A DNA stretch of 64,000 bases from Saussurea involucrata (lineage: Eukaryota; Streptophyta; Magnoliopsida; Asterales; Asteraceae), in assembly GCA_033807775.1 (NCBI GenBank), contig CM066314.1, forward strand, positions 152,881,429-152,945,428. The letters run 5' to 3'. Positions 47,063 through 59,503 of the stretch are shown here, piece after piece (within the stretch, counting starts at the first letter, position 1; each line of letters opens with the position of its first letter). A program made the position numbers and the translations under genes. Under the pieces are notes generated by a model. That model did no database searches. It was not told the DNA's origin and saw only the letters and a list, made by a program, of their open reading frames with translations.

Positions 47063-48354
47063 AAATCCTCAGTAAGTATAGTTTTATCTTCTGTAAATAA
47101 TAAGTAAATACATTGCTTAAATTATTGTTTTGAAAGATTCTACTTCTATATGTAAATTCTTAAAACCTTCAATAGTTCTTGAAACTACAGAACTTCTGTA
47201 AGGTCTGCTCAGAACCTCTGACAACCTTCACAGAACCTCTGATAGACTTGACCTATGTACTATGCAAAACTTATCATATTCTGATCCAAGCATAGATCAA
47301 GGGGGAGCAAAAGGAAAATTCTTGATCTACAGAAGTGATTAGATCAAGGGGGAGCAAAAGGGGCCCTCAAATGATCTACAGAGATAAATCTTTCAAAGGA
47401 AAGCCAAAGAAGAATGTCGATAATTTTCCATCGACAGAAGTAAGACAAAACTGCCGAGAACAGAAGAACCAAAAGGTATGTCTCTCGCACGAAAGGTTTT
47501 TAGAAAACAGTTTTCTAGGACAAGAATTGTCAAATATGTCCTAAATATACTGTTAATAACATTTCAAAAATCAAAAGTTCAAAAGGTTTAACAAAATTCG
47601 AAATAGTAGAAATTTAAGGTCATAGAGCTTCTGCTGAGCTCAACAGAGCTTCTGCAGGAAATATGCTCTGTGATCATAAATTAACCCTCTGTCGATCTTT
47701 TGGAATGTTATCTCGATCAAAACGTTTATCAAAATAGTTTTCTCGGACACCAACCTTCAAGAATGTGCGAAAACATCTCTTAACACAGATCAAAAATTGG
47801 GTGATCAGAAAGTTAATAGAATTCAAGTTATAAGATTTTTTCTCTCATAGAGCTTCTGCTGGCTCTTGCAGAGCTTCTGCAAGTTCCATCAGAGCTACAA
47901 AACCTCTGTGAGTAAAATTTCTTGACAAAATCCTATTGATATTCTCCAATATCTTTACAAACGTTTTCGTTTAAAGAAGAACCTTCAGCAATGATAACAA
48001 TGAGATATATGAGAAAAGGGTTAAACTTCAAAATTTTCAACATCACAGAGCTTCTGTAAACTAACAAAGGCTCTGCTATTTTGTTAATTTGGGCATTTCT
48101 GTAACAATAACGGTTACTTTTACTGAGAGTGAAACTCATATGGCTAAGAACAACTCCACGCGCCTAGCATTAATGGGCCGCGCACGACGTCCTGTCATCT
48201 TCTGACATGGCCTACGTGTCCCATTTTCATTGGGCAAACATGGAACGTTTTTTATTTGGTAAGTTGAACCCGCCGCTCAAACTCGAGTGCGGATTCCAAA
48301 CTTTAATCCATTGCCATATATTTTACCCTTTCGAAGTCTACCGTTTTACCATCC
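47063..48354 (+). other. TE3 spacer between pol and the envelope-like ORF
   Basis: Non-coding. It contains two copies of AGATCAAGGGGGAGCAAAAG (47294 and 47341), Sirevirus-type extra polypurine tracts. The word AGAGCTTCTG occurs five times (47624, 47645, 47849, 47870, 48047), mixed with CCTCTG/CAGAGG words. Confidence 0.75.
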
Positions 48355-48362
48355 TATAAAAA
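48355..48362 (+). promoter_or_regulatory. TATA box before the TE3 envelope-like ORF
   Basis: TATAAAAA, 77 nt upstream of the ATG at 48439, followed by a CT-rich, plant-like leader (CTCATCTTCTTCTCCGGCG). Placement suits an internal promoter for a separate mRNA. Confidence 0.45.
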
Positions 48363-48438
48363 CAAACCTTACCCTCTCATAAAACTTTTTACAAACTCTC
48401 ATCTTCTTCTCCGGCGATACCCTGCAAAACACTTGCAA

Positions 48439-51400
48439 ATGGCTTCATCTTCTCGAGCTACATCCTCTGAACTCTCTCCGGCGAACTCACCGGAAAACTC
48501 CCCTGCTCATTCAGAACATTCTGAAAACCCCAGCCTTGCAAGAGATATTGAACAACAAGATTCCGGGGACTCCGCAGACTTTGCTCCGACGACACACTTG
48601 CAAAACTTCATAGCTAAGGATCATTTCGAAGCCACTCTTCCTATCAAATCAACCAACTGCTATTTGGTCCCCTCACCCACTACTTTCGGCGAAGCCCATG
48701 CCATACTTCTGAACATCATGGAAAACCATGTCCTCTTCCCTCTACTATCAAGAACCCCTAACAAAATTCCAGTCCGTTATTTGAACCAATTTTGGCAAAG
48801 TTGCCGATTTGATAAAGACGATTCTCTTATCAAAGGGTACATTTCAAGAACTGATAAATCTGAGCATCTTGAAATCAAGTTCAACAGAACAATGTTCTCA
48901 CTTGAATTCAACCTACCAACAAGGGGTCTTCTGGGATTGAAAAGTTATGCAGAGCAACCAACAGACGAAGAGCTCTGTCGATTCGTGGAAATGCTTGGGT
49001 ACAACACCCAACTACGGAAGAGAAATGACTTCCGCAGAGGCCGATTACCACCTCTGTGGAACACTTTGTTCTCTATTCTTAACAGATGCCTGACATGAAA
49101 GATAGGGAGTATTGACCAGAGCTCACATCAAATCTTGAGCATCATGTATGGGGTTTACTATGATCTTCCACTAGATTATGCGACCATAATGATGCAAGAG
49201 ATCATAAACACCATCGACAGAAAGAACAACTCGAAAAGGGTCAAAGAGAACGATCCCAACTTTCTACCACCTCTGCAATTCCAAAGAATATTGGGAGTAC
49301 TGTTCGAACCTCTGCTGCTAATCCAAAATTGGCCAATGGAAGGGCCAACTCCCAAACAGTTCCCGATGAACAAAAATACCCCCACTGATCATGCTGATGG
49401 CTACTCACACTGCAGACCTCTGTCAAAGAAACTTCTGCGCTACGCATCGAACAAATCCCTTAAGAAAGAGTATATACGCGATCATAGAACTCCAAAACCG
49501 AGTCCTATGACACCCCCGCGTTTAGGTGTCCCCCTAGGAACAATGATAGCAAAACCTCTTTCCACTCAAGCAGAAAAGGATCACAAGTTAGCAAAACACA
49601 TGGCTATTCAACTCAGCTTCATAGCCAAACGCGCAGAAATAATGGGAAAGAAATCTTCAGCAAAGATCTCTGCTTCTACTCCAAAAGCTAAGAAGAGAAA
49701 AACTGCAGAAGGCACATCAACTAGCACTGCAGAAGATAGACCTTCACCTCCCCATGCCACAGAGATTGGCTCCTCTGCTCCTCCCCTTTTCACAAAACAG
49801 AAAAAGAAAAGATCCAAATCAACAGAGGAAGGGGCACCAAAACCAAAAAGGAGGAAAACCAAAAAGAAGCATGCTAAATCACTTGAAAAATTGGTTACCA
49901 TTGCAGAAGAGGCAATCATAGAGAGTGAAACTGCAGAAGAAGAAGATGCAGAAGTAGGAATGACAGAAGAAGGATATCAATCACCCTATCAATCTCCAGA
50001 TAGATTTGCTCACCAGGGAGACCTGAATGATTTCCTACAGAACCCCGAAATTGCAAACACCCTTAATACAGCAGGGTGGACGGCACAACCTCTCGACCAC
50101 CACTCTCCAGAAGAACAAGATTTCTTCATTTCTGGCATTGACACACATCTACAAGAAGATGACACAACACCCAGAAATCAACCAGCCGAAACCCCTGTGA
50201 TTTTACAAAACCCTTTCATTCAAGGATTGGACGTCCACAGAAGAAGTCCAAACCAAGCTTCAGAAGAAACAGAACAAACCGAAGCTGAGTGGAATACAAC
50301 TGAAGTTACAGAGGCAACGGTTGTAGAAGAAACCACATAAACAGGGATAGAAATCTCAGAGGTAGATTCAGATGAAGAAGAGGCTATCTGGATACGAAAA
50401 GGTCTCTATCATCCTCATGTCATGAGCTTATACGGATCTCATCACATGTATGACTCCTTGCGCACAGAGCAAGGAACTTCCACAGAACCAGAAGAAGAAA
50501 CAAGAAAAGATGCCGAAGTTGAAGAAGGCACACAACCAAACCCAACTCCCAGTGCAACCCACATTTCTAACTCCGCAGGTCTAGCTGCAGAAGGAGTTAT
50601 TGAAAAAGAGCAGCACAGCTCAATCCTAACCCAACCCATCCAGCCAGAGGTTACTCTTTCAACCTCTGTGCCCACAGAAACCGGGGAATCCATTCCTAGG
50701 GAGTCTCCTCAAAGAGACTCACCTAATGTTCGTGATCAATCGCCCCAGATTACACAAGAACACCCTACAGAGGAATTCGTTTCCTCTGTCACGCACACAT
50801 TAAGGCCAAACCTTCTTTCAGAGAGAAGTAGTAAGCACAGAGACGAAGAGACTCTAGACAAGTCTCCTAGTCAACAGAAGGACATTCCAATACCCACCTC
50901 TGGAGTGGATTTGGACTCTGTTCTTCACAGAACTTCTGTAGAGAACGAAACTCAGGTTTCCTCTCGAGGATCAGAAGGAAATCCTTCCACCCCCATCGTA
51001 CAAACAAGGGTGAACGAAGGTGTCCCAGGAACAGGGACTCACTCTGGAGACGAATGTGTTCCTCCAGAGGTTACACAAGGAACACAAGTATCAAGGGATG
51101 AGTTCCAAACCCTTGTCACCTCTGTGAACCAAACAATGAAAGAGTTGCAAAGCTCTTTCAAATCCTTTGCAGAGACAACATCTACAGCTCTCTTGAATCT
51201 GAACACCAAAATGGACGATCTGTCCACAGAGGTGAAAACCGCCATCTCAGAGATGAAGTCTTCTGCAACAACCACTGCCAAAGAAACAGCCACTTCTGCC
51301 GCTCATCAATTCGAAACAACTGCAACTTCTGCGTTCAGGGACTCGGTCAAAGATTTCCTTGAATAATTGAATACGCAATCCAACAGAGCAGAGGGCATTA

Positions 51401-53478
51401 CTCCTGCAGACTTACAGAATGCGTTATCACAAGTTCAAGCAGAGGCAATACGAACCACGACAATGATGCAGCCAAAAGGCTATATGACCAGAGCACAGCT
51501 AACAGAGCTAGGACAAAACGTCATAAACCAGGTCACAGAAGTCATTGTCTCCTTCACAACTGCAAATGCCAACTATGTGAAGGACTTCAAGAAAAGTGTC
51601 GGCAAAATGCGTTTCAAGACAGAAGCAGAGCTTGCGACATTTATTGGTCTCTGCGATGATATATGTGAAAAATTGAAGGCAGCAGGAGCTGAATTGCCAA
51701 AGAAGCCCAACACTTCTTGCAGAGCAGAGGGTACTTCGGATAAGAGTCAGGATGATTCTGATGATGACCAACCTGGTCCATCAGATAATCATGAGGGGGA
51801 GAATTTAAGGGAGAAAGCTACGAGCAGAGGAATTCAATCTCCACCATTCGCAGCAGAACCAATCAGCCAAGCCCCTCAAGAACAAACCCAACAACAAACT
51901 CAAAGAACCACAGAGAATACACCCATCTCTGTGGATTCAACCTCTGAAGAACCCAACACTACAGAAGCAGATAAGCAAACCTCAGAGGCAACTACCACCC
52001 CTGAGGTAATTACTTTGGAAGAATCCGATCAAAGAACCACAGAGAAAACACCCACCTCTGTGGAAACACCCCAAACAATACCAAGAAGAAAGTCGATTGC
52101 CACCAAACCAAAAAGAGCAACGACCTCTGCCTCCCACATTCTAAAAAGAATGAACACAACAATGAATGATCGATTGACAAAGAGAGAAGAAGAAAGGAAA
52201 AAGTTCATCACAGCCTTCAAAATGACAAGAAATATTTCATCAATAGAAACTGAGCTCACAGAAGAAGTCACCAAACAACCTCCAACAGAGGTTACAGAGC
52301 AAGTCAAGCCAACAGAACCATCGCCACAAAAGTCCTCTAAGTCACAATCGTCAAAATCCACAGAGGCAACCTCCATCAAACCTACAGAAGTGCAAACCTC
52401 AAATCCCACAGAAGCAACAGGTTCTGCCACGACAACAAAAGATAAAGGCAAAGGGATACTGACAGAAGAGCCTAAGAAGAAGAAAACATTGTCAAAGCCA
52501 ACAGAGAAACTGATGAAGAGTGCGTTTGACGCCTTTCAAACCCCAAAACCCGAAGAAGTTGACTGGGCACATGGATTGAAGCCTCTGTCAGAAATTCCTT
52601 TAACTGGTAGAACTGCAGAAGTTGTTCAACAGATGGAGAGTCTCAGAAGACAAATTCCACGACCTGGTCCAACACATGAAGAAATGGAAGAAGTGGTATA
52701 CAAATACCTCTACAAACAATCCTTTCAGACAAACTATCCAACAGATCATGTGACAGATCCAAGGATCAGAGAAGAATTTGAGAACATCTTCACGAGAACA
52801 AAGCCAAGAACCAAAGCAGATGTTTTCTCAATTCACAAGATCAAAAAGGTGATCTTCTGCCGATTCTCCTTCACAAGAACCTATCCAAGGGTCAGGTACA
52901 ATCTTTACAAAGTCAGAAGAGAGAACAATTCAGAATCTACCTTCGCTGATGCTGACTTAAGAAACATCAATCCATACGATCTACCTGACCTTCTGCAATG
53001 GACAAAGGACAACTACAACACAGAGGCAAACACCAGAGCCTATCAAGTATTGAGAAAAGCGATGAGGGAAAAGCTTCTGCTCTACAGCATGATAGATTTC
53101 CAGCTGGGAAAGGATCTCGGTCTCAAACATCTGGATCTACGACCACTAGAGGATCGCTGCCCACCAGACGCCATACCAAACTCAATCATCACAGAACCAC
53201 GGTTTGGGTTAGTATTTCAAAACCCTCAAGGCGAAACTAAACTATTTGTATGCATGGACTGTCAGAAGTACGCAACAAATACTCTGAACAAGTTCAGAGC
53301 AAGCCTTGTGAAATACAGAGGTTCAAAGAAAATGGAAAAAGATGCTGCAGATACTATCATAAGAGAGATTGACGCAACAATTCGCCTAAGAGAACTCTGC
53401 ATCAGATTCTACAAAGAGATCATAAAAGTTGGAAGAGACAACAGAAGCTACAATGATTTCAAAGATGCCAAAATCTGA
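48439..53478 (+). pseudogene. TE3 envelope-like extra ORF with three in-frame stops
   Basis: The ATG at 48439 (MASSSRATSSE) opens a frame that stays in phase to the stop at 53476-53478, broken only by TGA 49096-49098, TAA 50338-50340 and TAA 51364-51366. There are no frameshifts. The first part has a folded-looking domain (PVRYLNQFWQS, LPTRGLLGLKSYAE, LFSILNRCL) shared with TE1. Then comes a basic KKRK/KPKRRKTKKK segment near 49800-49870 that could be a nuclear signal, long Thr/Glu/Pro/Ser-rich disordered regions, and a C-terminal domain (VIFCRFSFTRTYPRVRY, DFQLGKDLGLKHL). No enzyme motif and no convincing membrane anchor or signal peptide is seen. Sirevirus literature calls this ORF envelope-like. 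Its role is unknown. The stops could be decay or read-through. Confidence 0.8.
51791..51803 (+). other. Polypurine tract inside the TE3 envelope-like ORF
   Basis: ATGAGGGGGAGAA, identical to the tract at 9229-9241 in TE1, and in the same coding context (HEGE). Confidence 0.6.
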
Positions 53479-53650
53479 TTCTCAGACCTCCAATCTCTGC
53501 AAACAAAGTTAAAAGTTTATCTTTCATTGTACTCAAATGTAAAATGTCTCTGGCATATTTCTAAATGAAAGAAATTTCGAGGTATTGTTTAACCTCTGTC
53601 TTATCCAACTTAGCCTAACTAAACTCAAAGTCAAATTTTTATTTTTTACT

Positions 53651-53664
53651 ACTTAGGGGGAGAT
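53651..53664 (+). other. TE3 polypurine tract
   Basis: ACTTAGGGGGAGAT immediately before the 3' LTR; the main plus-strand primer. Confidence 0.92.
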
Positions 53665-54517
53665 TGTTAGCTTCAATCTTCCTAAACATAGAAGTATTTA
53701 GAAGTAGTAAAAAATAGGCTAAGTATAGAAAAGCCTCTTACAGAGGCTCTGCCACTTCTTCCAGAAGATCAAGTCCAGAAAGCCACAAAAGCTACAGAGG
53801 TAATCACAGAACCTCTGTAGTGCGCAAGAAGAATATCAACTCGGAAACAAGTGGACTGCTCCACAGAAGGTCAGACCATAGAACCTCTTTAATGCCTTAC
53901 AGAGCCTCTGTGGTCTGCTATGAAGACTTGGAAGATATTACTGGATACGTTCATCAACTTGCATGGAAAAGTACTGTCAAAACACGTGTCAAGCTCTGAG
54001 TGGACTCAATAGGGCATGGTACAAAATAGACGTCTGCGCCATTTAATGCATTTACCAATAGTACATCTGCTCCATTAAATGCGCATGGCTCAAACAACTG
54101 CTCACACCATCCAGTCCACTGTTCACACCATTCAGTTCACTATTCATGTCGTAAAAGGAACAGTGACCTACTTCATAGTCTTCTAAGTGTAGTATAAAAG
54201 GAAGTCTCATGTTGAGATCCCCAAAAAAAGGAAAATATACACAAGGAATCACTAATACTCTCAAACTTTATTGTCAAATATCTGAGTGTTATATTCTCAC
54301 ACACACCAACAGTTCTTAATCTGTTCTTCGTGTTCTTATTATATATTGAATAACAGTAACTGTTCAAGAAATCCTTTTTATTCCTTACTGTTTTCTTTAT
54401 ATATGTGCGTTCTAACATCTATCAAACATATCTGTTAGTTTAAATACGCTTCCGCATTAAACTCTAAATTCAACTAATAGACTGTTAATCTTGATTAAGT
54501 GTATCTGGGTTCCAACA
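53665..54517 (+). mobile_element. TE3 3' LTR
   Basis: 853 bp, TGTTAGCTTC ... GGTTCCAACA, colinear with the 5' LTR apart from two substitutions and one A. Followed by target duplicate TCCCC. Confidence 0.95.
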
Positions 54518-54522
54518 TCCCC

Positions 54523-54860
54523 CTACCACAACCACCGTCGTCACCACGTCCACCACCAATAACTAAACTATTATTAATGTTATCCTTATTTTAACACAAT
54601 TATGAAGTTATATTCACCGAACCAGACAGACATATTACAATTTCTTTGACATGGTTTCATTCCAATTCATGACAAGCAAATGCATGGTTAACACATTCCA
54701 ACATATTCCACCCTATGAGCCAAAAGTCACATAAGAGTGTGTGTGAGGGGGGGTATATATATTACATATATAGAGAGGGAGAGAGGGGGATCGGAGTCTC
54801 CTTTTACAAACTCAATAATTTGTCCAAATTTACAAACTGGTTTTTATGTGTTCTTTCATA
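54523..54860. other. Spacer between TE3 and the Helitron
   Basis: Continues the CCA-type triplet repeat, then AT-rich sequence with a small TA/GA repeat at 54754-54788. No gene. Confidence 0.5.
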
Positions 54861-55911
54861 CTAGTCATCCTACCCGCGCGATGCGGCGGGAGATAAAATT
54901 TATCTTGGTGTAACAAAAAAGAATATGTGAAATCGTCCAAACAACGATGTATAAAGTTTATTGTGCAAAAGTAACAATTCTAATAGACAGATGTCAAGGT
55001 TTTGAATTGTTGGTCTCAAATTACATGGATAAAATTGGATAAAATTTTTGTTCTAAATAAAATAGACAATTAATATAATCTTCCATCACAAAATAAATCT
55101 TATAACAAAGGAAAAAATCTAATAATATACAATCATACATTTATTCACATGTTGCTAAATTTGTAAATTGTAAACTTGTAAATTGTCTTTCATAATAGAT
55201 GTGTGTGTCGAAGAGAGATCTGCGATGCAACAAAATTGTTCATTCTATGCCCACTTGACTTTCACAATAGTCTGAGATGTTGTTCAGTTGAATTTACATT
55301 AAACTATATGGATTATGTTATCTTCATTAATTAATTGTCTATACGATCTAAGATAAAGTTGTTATAAAAATACATAATTTACAATTTTACCACTCCCTTT
55401 TTTATTCTTCATCTTTCACAAGCACCATCTTTGGTGAGACCGGATCATCAAGTCATCTCGAGAGTCTACGAAGTGAAAAACCAAGAAAATGCAATTAGAA
55501 AAATCAAAATCAACACGAAATCAAGATGCATTATAAATACAAACGCCGTAAATTACAATCAAAATCAACCTCAATATTTAACAAATCAATACATTAGATG
55601 TGCCCAAAATCACAAAGAAAACCTACAGGTTGGAATATCAAATTTACAATTCAGTCTTCTTTTTCTACTTTAGACGTAGTTCGGATTAGAAAATTGTACA
55701 TGAACTGAACTCAAATTCAATAATCGAAATAGTGATTTAAAAAAGAAGTAGCTAAAATGTGGTGCGTGGAACCGGCATGAAGCAGAATTCGGGGAATGTA
55801 AGTGGGCAGGGGTGGTTGTGTAGCTGTAAGAGTTGTACATATAGCATCAAAAACCATACAACTTAATTTTCAACTTTAACTACTCTTTCATGCTTATATA
55901 TATAGTATAGA
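54861..55911 (-). mobile_element. Non-autonomous Helitron (1,051 bp)
   Basis: On the minus strand it starts TCTATACTATATATATAAG (5' TC end) and ends with the GC-rich hairpin CCCGCCGCATCGCGCGGG, eight bases, then CTAG. It sits between A and T (A|TC ... CTAG|T), the Helitron target rule. No Rep/helicase coding is present, so it depends on other copies. Long terminal inverted repeats are absent, as expected. Confidence 0.75.
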
Positions 55912-58744
55912 TATAAGTATTGTAAACGGGTAACTCGATCAAAAATCTTGAACCAAACAAGAACAACGAGCAAGACCAAACAAATCCAGATAATTCAAAT
56001 TTTCAATTGAAAGAATACAAGTGTTCGACTTAAAATATGTGCATATATCATGAGCACCTTTAATTTTCGGAGAACGACCGCAAAAAACAGTCGAAAATGT
56101 TCTTGCCTTTGATTGTATGTCCTAGCCAATGCCATCAAAATGGGTTAAATTCCTCCCATTGGTCTCAAGACCAAACAAAGAGTCTGATTAAGAACAAACA
56201 ATGGATGATTTCAAATTAGACATCATACAATTGTAAAAAAAAATCAGAAAACCAATCATATTGACATTCAGTCTAAGTTTATTTATGGAATACCTTTGTT
56301 AGACAATTCCAATATGCACTACTCTAACTTCATTTCTTAGTCCAAGAAAAGTAGTGATACAAACAATGTGTTACTTCTATAAATCATGATAAGAACTCAA
56401 CATCAAAAAATCATCAAAACTAAAGAAATAACATACATTATATTTTTACTCCAAAATATGTAGAGAGAAAATGAACTCTAAAAAAATTGAAAATTGTTGC
56501 ATTTGGTGGTAGGTTGTTACCTAAATCTTTTTCAGTGATGATGATTATGATTGTGAGTGAAGACAGTTGAAGACTTTCTCAAACCAATACAGCTAGTGCC
56601 ATCAAATGAGTATATGGGCATGCTTGTGCCAAGGCTTTCCAATAACCAACTCCATAAGACGATTTGGTTGCATTATTGTTGTATTTACTTGTCTATTGAA
56701 CAGTTTACTCCAGTGGGTACCAAATCTATTGAATGAAGCAAAATAGTAGTTAAACCACACAAAAACTAAAATATTGACTTAGATTCCTCTAGTAAAGTAG
56801 CATAAGAAAACTAAAACATGACTTAAATATGTTGATTATTAATGACAAGGTGCATGTTGCATTTCATTATACCCAAGCAACTTTTAACAATATGCTCAAC
56901 CATTCCTAGCTATATTCTGCAGGAAAATTAAAGCATTACATATATATGTAATAATCCCACAAAAAGCGAGGCACTTTACTAAATCCTTGGTGCTTGTCGA
57001 TTCCTACTAAAAGAGAGTAACCAAGTAGGACTCACCCGAGCTTCAACTTAAGAAGCATTTTAGTTTTTAAATATAACAACCTCAAACAAAATCACCGCAT
57101 TAGCTTATTTCTGGAAAAGTTCATTGATAAAATACAATAAAACATCCTTAACGAACTAAACTCTAAAAAGAGGACGATTCGAAAACCAAAAGCTCTCTAC
57201 CCATTATAAATAAGAGGTGACGTATACATAATTATTTAATCTTCAATCAACTGTAAAACAGGGGTAAGAATCATCAGGGAGAAGAGGATTCAAATCACCT
57301 CAAGACTACAAAACTGAAAGATGGAGAATAATGGCAAACAGGGCTGCAGTATTTAAAATAATATTGAGTATTGATATAGAATGAGGTTAGTTTGGACATT
57401 ATCTAGATGTTTTACATATTTTAGGATATTCCAAAAATGAACATCTTCTTTTAAGTATAGCCTCATTCAACCTATTAAGAACCCATGTTGAGGCACACAA
57501 AGATACCAGATGCAATGAGGTGCACCCGTCATTAATAGAAGAATATATCTCAAATGAAACACGAACTAAAAAAAACCAACCAAAATACAAGAACCATATA
57601 AATATTGTATACCTTGGAGAGATCAAACCCAAATTCACCGGTTTGCGTCATTCCTTGAAGATGTTGAATCGGAGTCTTAGAATCGATGTCCTTGCTTGGT
57701 GAGTTGAATCACATTAACTAATTTGGAAATATAGAACACTTTGAGTGAAGAATAATATAATCGATTTAACAACTATATAAAATTTGAATCGATCGCTAGC
57801 GAGATGCAGAATAATCGTAACAATGGCTATATTACCTGAGGTACCATTCTCTTACCAAAAAATACAAAATATATAACAAGCGAAATACTTTACCTTTTAT
57901 CTCATCCCTTTCACTGACCATTGAGAGCTCTGTTAGTGAAAAAACACAAATAGGAATCAAATGAAATCAGATAAGATGGAGATGAAGCACACTGATTGAG
58001 ACCTTGAAATCGAATCGAGATGCAGACCTCGTTATTTTAGGAAATCAAAAGTCGAACAGGTAAGACCTTTGTGCAAAAATCAAATGAATCGATGGTGAGA
58101 AATCATACCTCAGAACCTTTGGTGATTCGAAGTAAGCGTGAAACCAGCAAAATCAAAATCAAAATTAAGAGTTAAGCCAAAATCGTGAAACTGAAATCGA
58201 AAATCCAAGAAACCATAGAGCCAAACCAAAATCGAGAAACAACATGTAGAAAACTAACATGAGAAACCCTAATTGATGAAACGAAGAAATCCAACCTTGT
58301 TTATAAGAAATCAAAATGAGTGTGTAGAAATCGCAGGTGGAGAAGAAGTAGAAATCGCAGATTAGGGTTTGGTTTTTCTTGAGAAATCGTGTGTTCTCTT
58401 TGTAGGGATGAAGATGAAGGAGTGGGAGAGAAATTGGAAGGAGATCGTGGGAAGAGAAAGGGGGGAGAAGAACGTGGCTGTTGAAAAACTGAATGTTGAA
58501 AAACGGTTGCCACTATTCTTTTTTATAAGTAGAATAGATACGAAATTATATATGTTAAAATACAGTGTTCATATTATGTCTTTTCACATGTAAAATAATC
58601 AATACACAAAATATGAGTCATGAACGTTAAACATATGAAATAATATTATATAAACACTACATTCTCACATGTGTTGTTTTATATGTAAAATAACACATGG
58701 AAATTTGTTTGCAAGTTTGTAGATGGTAAATCGTTATGCGTGCA
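55912..58744. other. AT-rich spacer, no gene recognised
   Basis: Many short frames, none longer than about 80 codons or similar to a known family. A Pro/Ser-rich minus-strand frame (58513-58301) lies in purine-rich sequence and is not convincing. Could hold a decayed DNA transposon. Confidence 0.45.
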
Positions 58745-58850
<106 letters not shown>

Positions 58851-58874
58851 GAGAGGAAGGGGAGGGAATTTTTG

Positions 58875-58958
58875 TTAGGAACCCAAATTTGATTAGGAAT
58901 TCGGGAACTGCCCGTAGTGCGTCGCGTATCCCTCTTAGATTATATCAATCATGATGAA

Positions 58959-58997
<39 letters not shown>

Positions 58998-59122
58998 TCA
59001 TGCTAAATATGTTGGTGTTATTTATCATGAATCACACATTCATTATGAATAACACATCCATGTTCCTAATGAATATATCATGTGTTGTGTTGTGGGCGGT
59101 CCCTCGGTTCCTAAGATCATCT
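58875..59122. mobile_element. Possible small inverted-repeat element
   Basis: TTAGGAACC near the left end and GGTTCCTAA near the right end (about 245 bp apart), with GGGAACTGCCC and GGGCGGTCCC as inner partners. A (TC)n(TA)n repeat at 58959-58997 is inside. No target duplication identified. Confidence 0.35.
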
Positions 59123-59401
59123 CCAACAGTTTCTCTAAAATAGAAAAATATGGATTTCGTTCTCTATTTTGGTCCCATGGATTCTCGATGCACATAACAG
59201 TTCATGCGATTTATCGGAAGAATGTGACACTTTCATGAAACAATATGCATTCCATGTTAGTGTATGCATTTAATGAAATACTATGCATGAAGCGGTAATC
59301 ATTAATGAAATCCAGTAATGAATCTGGTGTCTACATAATGAATAATTTAGATGAGTGTTACACAGGGTTGTAAACTTTTACTGGATTGTAAAATAAACCA
59401 C

Positions 59402-59404
<3 letters not shown>

Positions 59405-59485
<81 letters not shown>

Positions 59486-59503
59486 GTATATATATATGTA
59501 TAT
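59405..59503. repeat. (TA)n microsatellite left of the foldback element
   Basis: TA repeat with a few TGTA interruptions. It directly abuts the left end of the foldback element; another TA repeat (61987-62014) abuts the right end. Confidence 0.92.

Larger units (their letters stand above)
39434..54517 (+). mobile_element. TE3: young, near-intact Sirevirus-like Ty1/copia element
   Basis: 15,084 bp with LTRs of 854 and 853 bp and TSD TCCCC (39429-39433 and 54518-54522). By eye the LTRs differ by two substitutions (39604 G/T, 40096 A/C) and one A in a homopolymer, so the insertion is recent. Order: LTR, primer site, gag, pol, a 1.4-kb spacer with two polypurine tracts, an envelope-like ORF region of 5 kb, polypurine tract, LTR. 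gag and pol are open throughout; the extra ORF has three in-frame stops. Host sequence on both sides joins to one CCA-repeat locus. Confidence 0.95.

Noticed and set aside
58301..58513. Pro/Ser-rich minus-strand frame as a gene
   Set aside because: Purine-rich low-complexity DNA, no family match, and no exon partners seen.
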